From Aerococcus sp. 1KP-2016 (lineage in GTDB: Bacteria > Bacillota > Bacilli > Lactobacillales > Aerococcaceae), in NCBI RefSeq assembly GCF_002252085.1, contig NZ_NEEY01000013.1, positions 1 through 38,251 of the forward strand: DNA of 38,251 nucleotides, written 5' to 3'. The position numbers were made by a program, and so were the translations under genes. Positions within the stretch are counted from its first letter, which is position 1. The number at the start of each line of letters is the position of its first letter. Under the pieces are notes generated by a model. It was given only the letters and a program-made list of their open reading frames with translations. It ran no database searches and was not told the DNA's origin. Below, piece after piece: positions 16,276 through 25,191 of this stretch.

Positions 16276-17595
16276 TTATGCGTTTTTACGTTCTGCAATT
16301 TTTAATTGAATTTCTGCCATTTTTTCTTTATTTAATGGGTAGCGCGTCATTAAGAACATAGCAATGATAGAAATGACAATTGGCAATATTACCAATAATG
16401 TAGTAGCTGCTGAGAATAATCCATCTGATAATGGTTCGTCTGGTCCAGGGTAAGCATCTTTAAAGCCAATTCCAATCATCAACCATCCAATCATGATTGG
16501 CGCTAATGATGTTGAAATTGAGTCAGTTAATGAGAATACTGTACCGATCAAATCAGAAACGAAACGACCTGATTTAGCTGTTTCATAGTCTGAAATATCA
16601 GCACCCATCGTTGCTACAGATAAAATTAACAATGCTAATGAAGCCATATATGCATTTTTTAATGAAGTACGAGAAGCAAGTATTGAGAAAGCTGCAACTA
16701 ATAACAAGTTAGGAATAATTTGAATTAAACCTAATGTGCCAGAAATCCCGTAGTTACCCAACACGATACCAAAGATTAAGACTAAGAAGACTTGGTCACC
16801 GATAGCTGTAGACAAGAATTTTACTAAAGCTGATGTTAAAGCTAGAATTTGTAAAGGACGGTTTCCTTTAACAACTGACCAGTAATCTTTAACTGATTTC
16901 GTTTCAACTGAATTTTCACCCAAGCCAAAGTATTCTTTGTTGACCTTACGCGCAATACCAATCATAGCTAAGATTGTTAATACAAATGAAAGGATTACAA
17001 GTCCTGTAATAAATTCTCCGAAGAATGCTGCGTTGAATTCACCACCATGACGCGGTGCTAACCAGTTAGCAACAATCATTTGACCAATTGAGAAAATCCC
17101 AATTGAAGAAAAAATTGTATCATAAGTTGAGAATAAAGGACGTTGTTTAGGGTTATTTGTTAGAACGGGTTGTGCTGCCTTCGTTACTGTTTGTTGGAAA
17201 GAATACACAATTTTATGGAAGATCAATGCGATAAAGTAAATCGCAAATTTCATCCCTCCATCAAATAAGTGGGTTGAGAATAGTAATGCAAATGATAAAG
17301 CCAAACCAATATTTGCGATGAGCATAATTGGACGGAAGCGGCCCCATTTAGTATCAACGTGGTCCATGATTACCCCAATCATAGGGTCAATCAAACCATC
17401 GAAAAGTCGTGATGCACCTAATAAAGACGCAACAGTTAGTGTGGCAAAACCTACAACACCGGTAGCGTAATAAGTTAAGAAACCGAAAGCAAATAAGTAT
17501 AGATTTGAAGCAGAGTTGTTCAGTGAGAATAAAGCAATTTCCCATTGTTTTGCATTATGGTATTGCTCAATTGGTGCATTTACATTTTGTGCCAT
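16276..17595 (-). CDS. GPH-family sugar:cation symporter
   Basis: 439-residue membrane protein of the glycoside-pentoside-hexuronide:cation symporter family (MelB/XylP/UidB type). About 12 membrane segments; family marks include SRLFDGLIDPMIGVIMDH after helix 2 (cation-binding Asp residues) and GRFRPIML in the first cytoplasmic loop. It has no C-terminal PTS EIIA-like domain, so control by HPr phosphorylation is not expected. No glycosidase or sugar kinase lies next to it, so the sugar is unknown. Transcribed alone, with its own terminator, a perfect cre and a palindromic operator upstream. Ribosome binding site GGGGGAAAG. Confidence 0.9.
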   Translation of the reverse strand: MAQNVNAPIEQYHNAKQWEIALFSLNNSASNLYLFAFGFLTYYATGVVGFATLTVASLLGASRLFDGLIDPMIGVIMDHVDTKWGRFRPIMLIANIGLALSFALLFSTHLFDGGMKFAIYFIALIFHKIVYSFQQTVTKAAQPVLTNNPKQRPLFSTYDTIFSSIGIFSIGQMIVANWLAPRHGGEFNAAFFGEFITGLVILSFVLTILAMIGIARKVNKEYFGLGENSVETKSVKDYWSVVKGNRPLQILALTSALVKFLSTAIGDQVFLVLIFGIVLGNYGISGTLGLIQIIPNLLLVAAFSILASRTSLKNAYMASLALLILSVATMGADISDYETAKSGRFVSDLIGTVFSLTDSISTSLAPIMIGWLMIGIGFKDAYPGPDEPLSDGLFSAATTLLVILPIVISIIAMFLMTRYPLNKEKMAEIQLKIAERKNA

Positions 17596-17641
17596 TTTCT
17601 TTCCCCCATCTATTGAAAGAGATCATACATCACCAACAATA

Positions 17642-17658
17642 TTGCTTCGCGAAAGCAA
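17642..17658. promoter_or_regulatory. Palindromic operator candidate
   Basis: TTGCTT-CGCGA-AAGCAA, 6-bp perfect arms around a GC-rich centre, in the GPH symporter leader. The shape fits a LacI- or GntR-type operator. Confidence 0.4.
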
Positions 17659-17679
17659 GAAATTCGAACGCGCAACTTA

Positions 17680-17693
17680 TGTAAACGATTTCA
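17680..17693. promoter_or_regulatory. cre site for CcpA
   Basis: TGTAAACGATTTCA matches TGWNANCGNTNWCA at every position. It lies about 45 nt downstream of the expected transcription start of the symporter gene, a roadblock position for catabolite repression. Confidence 0.82.
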
Positions 17694-17742
17694 ATTTTTA
17701 GCTAAAAAAATAATTCGCAACATTCGAACTTTCAATATGGTC

Positions 17743-17771
17743 ATTATACGAATAAAAGAAAACGTTTATAA
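17743..17771 (-). promoter_or_regulatory. Promoter of the GPH symporter gene, with a second cre-like site
   Basis: TATAAT (17743-17748) with a weak TTATAA 17 nt upstream (17766-17771). The overlapping sequence TATAAACGTTTTCT (leftward strand, 17757-17770) matches the cre consensus at 12 of 14 positions. Confidence 0.65.
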
Positions 17772-18092
17772 CCTTTATTTATAAAAGGTAGTGAAGTTTT
17801 TCACATGTTTTAGCAAGTGCAACATTTTATTGCAGAAAGCGTTATTTTATGGTGAAACGCCAATTTTCTTTGTGAGATAGAAAACTTGATTCTTCGCGAA
17901 ATTTCATCCCCATTTCAAGAATATCTCTCAATTATTGTGCAATTTTTGCCATCCCACTAAATAAATAATAATTGTATTTATATTTCGATCCAACTTTAAT
18001 CCCGCCTAAATCATACCCATCCAACCCTTATTTTTAGGCATTTCTATGCATTGTCTTCTTGCAAAAAAGTCAAATCATCCTAATATTTCAAA
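17772..18092. other. Intergenic stretch without recognised genes
   Basis: AT-rich spacer between the symporter promoter and the opp operon terminator. Apart from a weak cre-like AGAAAGCGTTATTT near 17834, I see no coding frame, repeat or RNA. Confidence 0.6.
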
Positions 18093-18126
18093 CAAAAAAA
18101 CTCCGTCACCTAATGGGGGCGGAGGT
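18093..18126 (-). terminator. Terminator of the amidohydrolase-opp operon
   Basis: Leftward CTCCGCCCCC...GTGACGGAG hairpin followed by T7, 20 nt past the last gene. Confidence 0.9.
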
Positions 18127-18145
18127 AAAAATGAGCTGTTTTAAA

Positions 18146-19096
18146 TTATACTAAACTGAAGACTGCATCTGCTTTTCTTTCATAATCTGCGACTTCACTT
18201 GGATGACAATACACAAAATGATCAGGTGCGATTTCCACTAAACTACATTCTGCAAATTCTGCTTCTGTATAGTTTAAACCATCAAAATGGATACGACGAC
18301 GTACACGTTCTGATTCTGGATCAGCTGTTGGAATAGCTGATAGCAATGATTTTGTATAGTCATGTAAAGGGTTGTTGTAGATTTCATCAGAAGGTGCTAA
18401 TTCAACCAATCGACCTTGACTCATCACTCCAATACGGTCTGAAATGTATTTCACCATTGATAAATCATGCGTGATGAATAAGTACGTTAAATCATTTGTC
18501 TTCTTCAATTCACGCAATAAGTTTACGATTTGGGCTTGGATAGACACATCTAAAGCTGAAATTGCTTCATCTGCAATAATTAATTGTGGTTGTAATGCTA
18601 GCGCACGGGCAATACCTACCCGTTGACATTGACCCCCAGAAAACTCACGTGCATAGCGGTTAGCGTACGCTGGATCTAAGCCAACTTGTTCCATTAAGTC
18701 ATATACGGCTGCGTCTTGCTCAGCTTGGCTTTTCACCATACCATGAATACGCATTGGCCCGCCGATAATCTCTTTTACGGTCATACGTGGATTTAGTGAA
18801 GCATACGGATCTTGAAAAATCATTTGAATATTCTTACGGAAGGCAAGTAAGTCCTTACGACCTTTAATTGAGGCAACGTCTTGACCCATGAAGGTGATTT
18901 TACCTTCAGTAATGTCTTCTAAGCCCATCAATAATTTACCAGTAGTTGATTTACCTGAACCAGATTCACCAACTAAGCCAAAAGTTTCACCCTTTTTGAT
19001 GGTAAAAGAAACGTCATTAACGGCAACCACTTGTTCATTACGGTTTTGCTTATAAATTTTTTGAACGCGTTCGACTTTTACAATGTTTTCAGTCAT
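18146..19096 (-). CDS. oppF: Oligopeptide ABC transporter ATP-binding protein OppF
   Basis: 316-residue ABC ATPase energising peptide uptake at the membrane. Walker A GLVGESGSGKSTTGK (about residues 41-55), Q-loop MIFQDPYASLNPRMTV typical of the Opp/Dpp group, signature FSGGQCQRVGIARAL (about 168) and Walker B LIIADEAISALD. The C-terminal Opp domain (PLHDYTKSLLSAIPTADP) is present. Final gene of the seven-gene unit, 14 nt after oppD; ribosome binding site AAGGGGG. It forms a heterodimer with OppD. Confidence 0.93.
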   Translation of the reverse strand: MTENIVKVERVQKIYKQNRNEQVVAVNDVSFTIKKGETFGLVGESGSGKSTTGKLLMGLEDITEGKITFMGQDVASIKGRKDLLAFRKNIQMIFQDPYASLNPRMTVKEIIGGPMRIHGMVKSQAEQDAAVYDLMEQVGLDPAYANRYAREFSGGQCQRVGIARALALQPQLIIADEAISALDVSIQAQIVNLLRELKKTNDLTYLFITHDLSMVKYISDRIGVMSQGRLVELAPSDEIYNNPLHDYTKSLLSAIPTADPESERVRRRIHFDGLNYTEAEFAECSLVEIAPDHFVYCHPSEVADYERKADAVFSLV

Positions 19097-19110
19097 AACA
19101 AAACCCCCTT

Positions 19111-20286
19111 CTATACTTCTAGATATTCAACTGCAGCTACGGAATCATCAAATGTTTTCGGTCCAAATTCGTCAGCGGATTCAAAGGCTGCGATAGCCAC
19201 CTCACCGTAGTCCGCTGTTGACGCCCCCTTATCACGACCCATCAAACGATCATAGACAACATAACGTGCTTGAATGTCTAATGGTGGCGTAATTTTTGGC
19301 GAACGATCATCTAATAACCACGTTGCAGCTGAATGGGTTTCTGTCACTCTAAACATTGGTGGTTCGGTTACAAAATCAATCCCTAATGCAAAAGGATTTC
19401 TTGGTGCAAACGGATCGCCAGGTTTCAAATTAGACATGTTTGGTGGGTTACCAGGGATAGTATACAATTGATCATCATCTGTTGATAAAGTTGGTGTTGC
19501 TTCTAATAATCCCCAAGTATATGGATGTTGTGGATGGTAGAAAACTTCATTTGTAGTCCCTGTTTCAACGACACGACCAGCATACATGACTGCTACACGA
19601 TCCGCAACGTTGGCTACAACCCCTAAATCATGAGTGATAAAAATTACAGAGGTTTCAAATTCATCTTTTAGTTCATTAATCAATTCAATAATACGCGCCT
19701 GAACGGATACATCCAGTGCAGTTGTTGGCTCATCGGCAATTAGAATCTTAGGTTTACATGCAAGTGCCATAGCAATCATGATCCGTTGACGCATACCACC
19801 TGAAAATTGGTGTGGATAATGATAGGCTTTTTTCGCTGCATCTTTAATTTCTACTTTTTCCATCAATTTAATAGCACGAGCCATGGCAGTCTTCTTGTCC
19901 AAACGTGTATGGGCCATAATTGCTTCCGCAATTTGCATGCCAACCGTCATAACTGGATTCAATGAAGTCATTGGATCTTGGAAAATCATGGCTATTTCTG
20001 AGCCTCGAACCTTAGTTAGTTCCTTATTGCTGGCTTTCAATAAATCTTTGCCATTAAAAAGAATTTCACCGTCTTCAATATTAGTAAGACGTTGTGGTAA
20101 TAAACCTGTAATTGCTTTTGTAGATACTGATTTCCCTGAACCAGATTCCCCAACAATGGCAAGTGTTTCTCCTTTTTTCAAGGAGAAAGACACGTCGCGA
20201 ATTGCTTGGACATTACCCTCTAAGGTTTTAAATGAGATTTTCAAGTGGTTGACTTCTAAAATGTTTTTTTCTTTGATCAATTTCAT
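19111..20286 (-). CDS. oppD: Oligopeptide ABC transporter ATP-binding protein OppD
   Basis: 391-residue partner ATPase from the ATG at 20284-20286 (AAAGGA upstream); a longer frame overlaps oppA. Walker A GESGSGKSVSTKA, Q-loop MIFQDPMTSLNPVMTVG, signature FSGGMRQRIMIAMAL and Walker B LIADEPTTALD are all intact. In the C-terminal domain the usual cysteines of the CPFxPRCPxAxxxC motif are replaced (GDPFAPRNPFALGIDF), as I recall from other Lactobacillales OppD proteins, so no iron-sulfur site is expected. A further acidic tail of about 50 residues extends the protein. Confidence 0.92.
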   Translation of the reverse strand: MKLIKEKNILEVNHLKISFKTLEGNVQAIRDVSFSLKKGETLAIVGESGSGKSVSTKAITGLLPQRLTNIEDGEILFNGKDLLKASNKELTKVRGSEIAMIFQDPMTSLNPVMTVGMQIAEAIMAHTRLDKKTAMARAIKLMEKVEIKDAAKKAYHYPHQFSGGMRQRIMIAMALACKPKILIADEPTTALDVSVQARIIELINELKDEFETSVIFITHDLGVVANVADRVAVMYAGRVVETGTTNEVFYHPQHPYTWGLLEATPTLSTDDDQLYTIPGNPPNMSNLKPGDPFAPRNPFALGIDFVTEPPMFRVTETHSAATWLLDDRSPKITPPLDIQARYVVYDRLMGRDKGASTADYGEVAIAAFESADEFGPKTFDDSVAAVEYLEV

Positions 20287-20320
20287 TGTCGTCAAATCCT
20301 TTCCGTTTCCCTTAGGCGGG

Positions 20321-21946
20321 TTAGTAGGCATTGTTTAATGTCCAGTCTTGTGCATCTGTTAATGAACCAAACCAGAATGGTGTAATACCGCCATCTAATT
20401 GTTTGCTTTCAATAATAAATTGATAATCTGAGTAAAGTGGCACTAAGTAAGCTTGTTCTTGGAATCGTTGTTGAATTTCTTGGTATACAACATAACGATC
20501 TTCAAAGCTTGTTAAGGTAGAACCTTTGGTAATCAATTCATCTAAAGTTGGATCATCAATATTTAAGGTATTTGAACCTGTCGATGCCCAATATGATGAT
20601 TGGTCAGGGTCAACATTTAAGGCTTGTCCCATCATTGCAAGATCATAATCACCAGCTGCTACATTTGCTGCATGCGTCGTAAAGTCAGCTGAAGTTTGAA
20701 CGATATCTAAACCGATTGCTTCTAAGTCTTGTTCAATTAAGTTAGCAGCATTCATACGCGTAACGTTACCAGTTGGTACGGCCAATTTGATTGTTTGACT
20801 AGTATCAAAACCTGATTCCTCAAGTAATTTTTTGGCTTCTTCGGGATCATAAGCAACCGGTGCTAAATCTGGATCTTTATAAGGACTAACAGAGGTATAC
20901 GTTGTAGGTATTACTTCTCCTTCACCTTGTAGCAAACCATCTGCCATACGATCTCGATTAATTGCCATCACTAAGGCGCGTCTGAATGTTGCATTGTCAA
21001 ATTTTTCATTATTAATGTTCATAAACTGAACAGATGTACCATAATTTGACTCCACATGAATATCTTCGTTTTCTTGTAAGAATTTCACATCTGAAATTGG
21101 AATTAAAGCAATACCACCACCAGCAGTCATGTCTAACTCGGCTGCTTGTAAGGCAATTACCATCCCTGTAGAATCCATGATATGAACAATTACATTAGGG
21201 ATTTTTGGTTGACCTTTGTGGTATGTTTCATTAGCTACAAGTTTTACATAAGAACCACTTGCATATTCAACAAATTTATATGGTCCTGCAGCAACCGTTG
21301 GTGAAGTCGCAAATGCAGAAGAACCCAAGTTATAGATGTCTTCTTTTTCAACGACATGTTTCGGTGCTAACATCAATTTGAAACCAATATTTTCATAAAC
21401 GTATGCCGGATCCATTGGCGTTTTCAAGGTAATCGTCAATGTTTTGTCATCGATTACTTTCACACCAGAGATAGTTTCCGCACCTTCTTCTAATTTCCCT
21501 GATCCATCCAAACCTTGAATCGCTTTGATTAATGAACCAGATGAAGTTTCGATATCTGGATTGGCAATAATACTAAAGTTATAAGCTATATCATCAGCAG
21601 TGAATGGTACGCCATCTGACCAAGTAACATCATCGCCCACTGTAATCGTATAAGTTTGATTGTCTTCAGTCGTCATAGTCGCAATATTTGGTTCAAAAAC
21701 ACCTGCTTCAGGTTGATCTAACATTGAAGGGTACATAAAACGTTGAATCCATTGTCCCGCAACGTCGGTTGTATTGAATACATTAAATCCTGAAATCGTA
21801 TTTGTAGTCCCAATATCAAGGGTCGTATCTGTTTTAGATACTTCTTGCGCATTGGCAGTGCCTGTTGTTTCTATAGAATTACTTGCGCCACACCCTGCAA
21901 GGGCAAGCGTTGCTACAGTCAATAAAGCTAGTAGTTTTTCTTTCAT
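20321..21946 (-). CDS. oppA: Peptide ABC transporter substrate-binding lipoprotein
   Basis: 541-residue family 5 (SBP_bac_5) solute receptor anchored by a lipoprotein signal (MKEKLLALLTVATLALAGC, lipobox LAGC). Family landmarks include the N-terminal block DVTWSDGVPFTADDIAYNF, NETYHKGQPKIPNV and FRRALVMAINRD. The ATG at 21944-21946 follows GGAGG; longer frames run into oppC. The ligand is predicted to be a short peptide or acylated amino acid because two M20 amidohydrolases start the same operon, but ligand choice cannot be read from sequence. Confidence 0.92.
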   Translation of the reverse strand: MKEKLLALLTVATLALAGCGASNSIETTGTANAQEVSKTDTTLDIGTTNTISGFNVFNTTDVAGQWIQRFMYPSMLDQPEAGVFEPNIATMTTEDNQTYTITVGDDVTWSDGVPFTADDIAYNFSIIANPDIETSSGSLIKAIQGLDGSGKLEEGAETISGVKVIDDKTLTITLKTPMDPAYVYENIGFKLMLAPKHVVEKEDIYNLGSSAFATSPTVAAGPYKFVEYASGSYVKLVANETYHKGQPKIPNVIVHIMDSTGMVIALQAAELDMTAGGGIALIPISDVKFLQENEDIHVESNYGTSVQFMNINNEKFDNATFRRALVMAINRDRMADGLLQGEGEVIPTTYTSVSPYKDPDLAPVAYDPEEAKKLLEESGFDTSQTIKLAVPTGNVTRMNAANLIEQDLEAIGLDIVQTSADFTTHAANVAAGDYDLAMMGQALNVDPDQSSYWASTGSNTLNIDDPTLDELITKGSTLTSFEDRYVVYQEIQQRFQEQAYLVPLYSDYQFIIESKQLDGGITPFWFGSLTDAQDWTLNNAY

Positions 21947-21974
21947 TAGTCTTCCTCCGCTCTCCCTAATTAGG

Positions 21975-22919
21975 TTAGATTTCACCTTCCACTGCACCAC
22001 GTAAACCTTCACCAATGAAGTTAATTGAAAGAACTGCTAAGAAGATGGCAATGCCAACTGGTACCCAACGCCATGGTTGCATGGTTAGTACGGATAAGGA
22101 TTGCGCTGCTGTCAGCAAGTTCCCCCAAGATGAAGTTGGTGGTACAACACCTACACCAAGGAAAGATAGAGAAGCTTCTGTAATAATTGAAGTAGAAATA
22201 CCAAAAGTCATGTTTACTAAGATTAGTGATAAAATATTTGGCACGATTTGTTTGAAAGCAATGTTCCATGTTGAGTAACCTGATGCTACGGCAGCCTGAA
22301 TATAATCTGCCTCACGCAATTTCATTACTTCAGCCCGAACCAGGCGACATAGTGGCGCCCAACCAAACAAACCAATTACGATGGTTACATTCCAGATAGA
22401 TGGGCCAAGAATACCTACGACCACTAATACTACTAAGAAATAAGGGAATGACATGATGACTTCGGTTAATCGCATAATCACGAAATCCCAAACCCCACCC
22501 AAGAAACCTGAAATTAGGCCTAAAGTTGTGCCGATTGCACCGTAAATTAATACTGAGGTAATCCCAACAAACATAGAAACTTGACCACCATATAGAACCC
22601 GAGAAAATACATCACGACCGATTTCGTCGGTGCCCAGCCAATGTGCCATTGTAGGTGCTTGTAGGAAATCACCTACAATTTCATCCGGATTATAAGGGGC
22701 AATTACATTTGCGAAAGCTGTTGCTGCTAATAAAATTGCAAAACATACTAAACCAAAAATCGCAGCTTTGTTACGGGCAAATCGTTTGAAAATGACTGCC
22801 CAGTAACCCGCTTCTTTCTTCTCTGAAGTTGCTTTTAAACTTGCTTCCTCCACTAAATGTTGCTCAATAAAGTCTTGTGAATCCGTATAAACAACTTTGA
22901 ATAAATTATCTTCAGCCAT
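21975..22919 (-). CDS. oppC: Peptide ABC transporter permease OppC/DppC
   Basis: 314-residue inner-leaflet permease with a cytoplasmic N-terminal segment (about 45 residues), then six membrane helices. DppC marks: HWLGTDEIGRDVFSRVLYG (about residues 92-110), the EAA loop EVMKLREADYIQAAVASG contacting the ATPase, and SFLGVGVVPPTSSWG near the C terminus. Ribosome binding site AGGAGGGG. It lies 45 nt downstream of oppB and 28 nt upstream of the binding protein. Confidence 0.93.
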   Translation of the reverse strand: MAEDNLFKVVYTDSQDFIEQHLVEEASLKATSEKKEAGYWAVIFKRFARNKAAIFGLVCFAILLAATAFANVIAPYNPDEIVGDFLQAPTMAHWLGTDEIGRDVFSRVLYGGQVSMFVGITSVLIYGAIGTTLGLISGFLGGVWDFVIMRLTEVIMSFPYFLVVLVVVGILGPSIWNVTIVIGLFGWAPLCRLVRAEVMKLREADYIQAAVASGYSTWNIAFKQIVPNILSLILVNMTFGISTSIITEASLSFLGVGVVPPTSSWGNLLTAAQSLSVLTMQPWRWVPVGIAIFLAVLSINFIGEGLRGAVEGEI

Positions 22920-22964
22920 ATAACCCCTCCTAAATACTTGCCTCGTCTTGTGTCAAATCATTTT

Positions 22965-23915
22965 TTATTCGTAACGGATACGTGGATCCACATAAGCGTA
23001 AGAAACATCAACCAATAAATTACACGCTAGCACTGCGAATGCTGAGAACAAGATGATTGCCATAATCACAGGATAGTCACGTGCGTTAATAGAAGCCATC
23101 ATTAATGAACCAATACCAGGCCAACGGAATACTTGTTCCGTTACTACTGCGCCCCCAATTAGACGAGGAATATCTGAACCAATTACGGTTAAGATTGGTA
23201 CTAAAGCATTTGGCAAGGTATGATCATTGATAATTTTTTCATCAGTCAAACCTTTAGCAACTGCTGTACGTACATAGTTTTGTTCATTAATCCCAATAAT
23301 CGTTGAACGTACATATCGGGTCATATTGGCACAGTAAGCAGTACCTAATACAATTGAAGGTAATACATAGTAAGAAATACTTTGCCAGAAGTCCATTTCA
23401 CCAGACAAGTTTTCACGTCCACCAATTGGGAACCAGCCTAACTCAACTGAGAAGAAGTAAATAACTAACATTCCTAAGAAGAAGTTTGGAATGGAAACAC
23501 CTGCAAATGAGAAGGTAGTGATTAAGTTGTCAATCCAAGTGTTTTTGTGGTTTGCTGCATAAATCCCTAAAGGAATCGCTACGATGTAAGCTACAACCAA
23601 AGTTGTTAACATCAATTGAACTGTTGGTGTCAATGCTTGGCCAACTAATCCAACAACACTTGTACGTGTTCTAAATGAAAAACCTAAATCGCCTGTGACT
23701 AAGTTCCCTAACCAACGTAGATATTGCACTACGATTGAATCATTCAAACCTAAACTTTCTCGAATCATTGCGATTTGTTCCGGCGTGGAATCAGGTGATT
23801 GGTATAAATCAGCAATATCACCTGGCGCCATTTGTACCATTACAAAGGCCAAAATCGAGATTACAAAAAGTACTGGAATAATTACCAAAAGCCGTTTACC
23901 GATATATTTAATCAT
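22965..23915 (-). CDS. oppB: Peptide ABC transporter permease OppB/DppB
   Basis: 316-residue permease with six membrane helices. Hallmarks: MIKYIGKRLLVIIPVLFVIS N-terminal helix, MAPGD, LGLNDSIVVQYLRWLGNLVTGDLG, and the EAA loop with YVRTAVAKGLTDEK for ATPase coupling, then VVTEQVFRWPGIGSLM. The start overlaps the end of the preceding amidohydrolase by 8 nt, so importer and hydrolase are translationally coupled. Confidence 0.94.
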   Translation of the reverse strand: MIKYIGKRLLVIIPVLFVISILAFVMVQMAPGDIADLYQSPDSTPEQIAMIRESLGLNDSIVVQYLRWLGNLVTGDLGFSFRTRTSVVGLVGQALTPTVQLMLTTLVVAYIVAIPLGIYAANHKNTWIDNLITTFSFAGVSIPNFFLGMLVIYFFSVELGWFPIGGRENLSGEMDFWQSISYYVLPSIVLGTAYCANMTRYVRSTIIGINEQNYVRTAVAKGLTDEKIINDHTLPNALVPILTVIGSDIPRLIGGAVVTEQVFRWPGIGSLMMASINARDYPVIMAIILFSAFAVLACNLLVDVSYAYVDPRIRYE

Positions 23916-25191
23916 GTGGCACCACCTTTAAATGTTTGCTTAGAACAACGAGAAACAATTTCATTGCGGATAAAATGCCCGCTTCATTAGCGACAAAGTG
24001 GCTGTTGTGTAAGGGATACGTTGCTACTGGTACATCACTTGCGTCAGGTCCAACCCCTACTGTGAAATAAGCGCCGGGTACTTTTTGCAAGTAGTAAGCA
24101 AAGTCTTCACCATTCATCATGGCACCATTTGCAGCGTTACTTTCAATCGTTTGAGTGAAGACACCGGATGCTTCAATTGCTACTAGTGAAGCTTCGACAA
24201 CTGATTTGGTATTCACAATTGCTGGATAGCCGTCGTGGTAATCGACACTGGCTTCTGCGCCATTCATAATGGCTGTCATTTTCGCAATTTCAATTAAATG
24301 TACTTTGACCTTTTCCCGACCCTTAGCGGATGATGATCGAACTGTACCCACGATACGGGCAGTATCGGCAATTATATTCGTTGCACCGCCACCAGCATCG
24401 ACAGAGGAAACTGTCACTACCATTGGATCCATTGGGTTGGATAATCGTGAAACGAGGGTTTGTAAGTTGGTAATGGTTTCGGCTGCCACAACTACTGAAT
24501 CGACCGTAGTATGTGGTGATGAAGCATGTCCACCAGAACCTTGTATATCAATCACAAAAGTATCTGAAGCTGCTGAACCATACTTCAAGGAATAACCAAC
24601 AGTACCGACTGCTTGGCTAGGATTCACGTGGATACCGAAGACTAAGTCTGCGTCATCTAGATGCCCTGCTTCGACAATTGATTTGGCTCCACCCGGTTTC
24701 ACTTCTTCTGCATGTTGGAAAATCAAGATGACCGTTCCAGCAAAATCAGCACGGTTGGCTTGTAAAACTTGTGCCACCCCTAGTAAAGCTGCGGTATGGA
24801 TATCGTGGCCACAGGCATGCATGACACCGGGCGTTTCTGATTTGAAAGCTAAGTCAGTTTCTTCATCAATAGGTAGTGCATCCATATCAGCACGTAAGGC
24901 AATGGTTGGTCCAGGAGCAGCACCGTGAATCTTAGCGACGATACCATAACCTGAACCGACATTACGTTGGATGTCGAATATTTTGGCACTTAGTAGTTCT
25001 AAGTATACGAAGTTAGCCGTTGCCTTTTCTTCGAAGGATAATTCTGGATGTCGATGAAGATGTCTTCTGATGGTAATTGTTTCTTCTTCTAAACTTGCTG
25101 CATGGTCTAACCATTTTGCTAAAATAGCACTTACTTTTTCATCTGTAACGCTTGCTATAGCATCACTTATGGCTCTTTCCGTTTGTAACAT
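23908..25191 (-). CDS. M20-family amidohydrolase 1
   Basis: Zinc-dependent aminoacylase/hippurate hydrolase-type enzyme of about 427 residues. Metal-site motifs: ALRADMDALPIDEETDL, MHACGHDIHTAALLG (metal Cys/His, about residues 125-139), FQHAEEVKPGGA (catalytic Glu) and NGEDFAYY near the C terminus. A lid domain occupies about 200-310. The ATG at 25189-25191 with AGTGAGG upstream is preferred to the GTG at 25206. It has an N-terminal extension of about 35 residues before the usual ETITIRRHLHRHPELSF. It overlaps the stop of the second paralogue and the start of oppB. Confidence 0.9.
   Translation of the reverse strand: MLQTERAISDAIASVTDEKVSAILAKWLDHAASLEEETITIRRHLHRHPELSFEEKATANFVYLELLSAKIFDIQRNVGSGYGIVAKIHGAAPGPTIALRADMDALPIDEETDLAFKSETPGVMHACGHDIHTAALLGVAQVLQANRADFAGTVILIFQHAEEVKPGGAKSIVEAGHLDDADLVFGIHVNPSQAVGTVGYSLKYGSAASDTFVIDIQGSGGHASSPHTTVDSVVVAAETITNLQTLVSRLSNPMDPMVVTVSSVDAGGGATNIIADTARIVGTVRSSSAKGREKVKVHLIEIAKMTAIMNGAEASVDYHDGYPAIVNTKSVVEASLVAIEASGVFTQTIESNAANGAMMNGEDFAYYLQKVPGAYFTVGVGPDASDVPVATYPLHNSHFVANEAGILSAMKLFLVVLSKHLKVVPHD

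Noticed and set aside
19883-20338. 151-codon rightward frame opposite oppD
   Set aside because: Fully antisense to well-conserved ABC ATPase motifs, no ribosome binding site, composition of a shadow frame.
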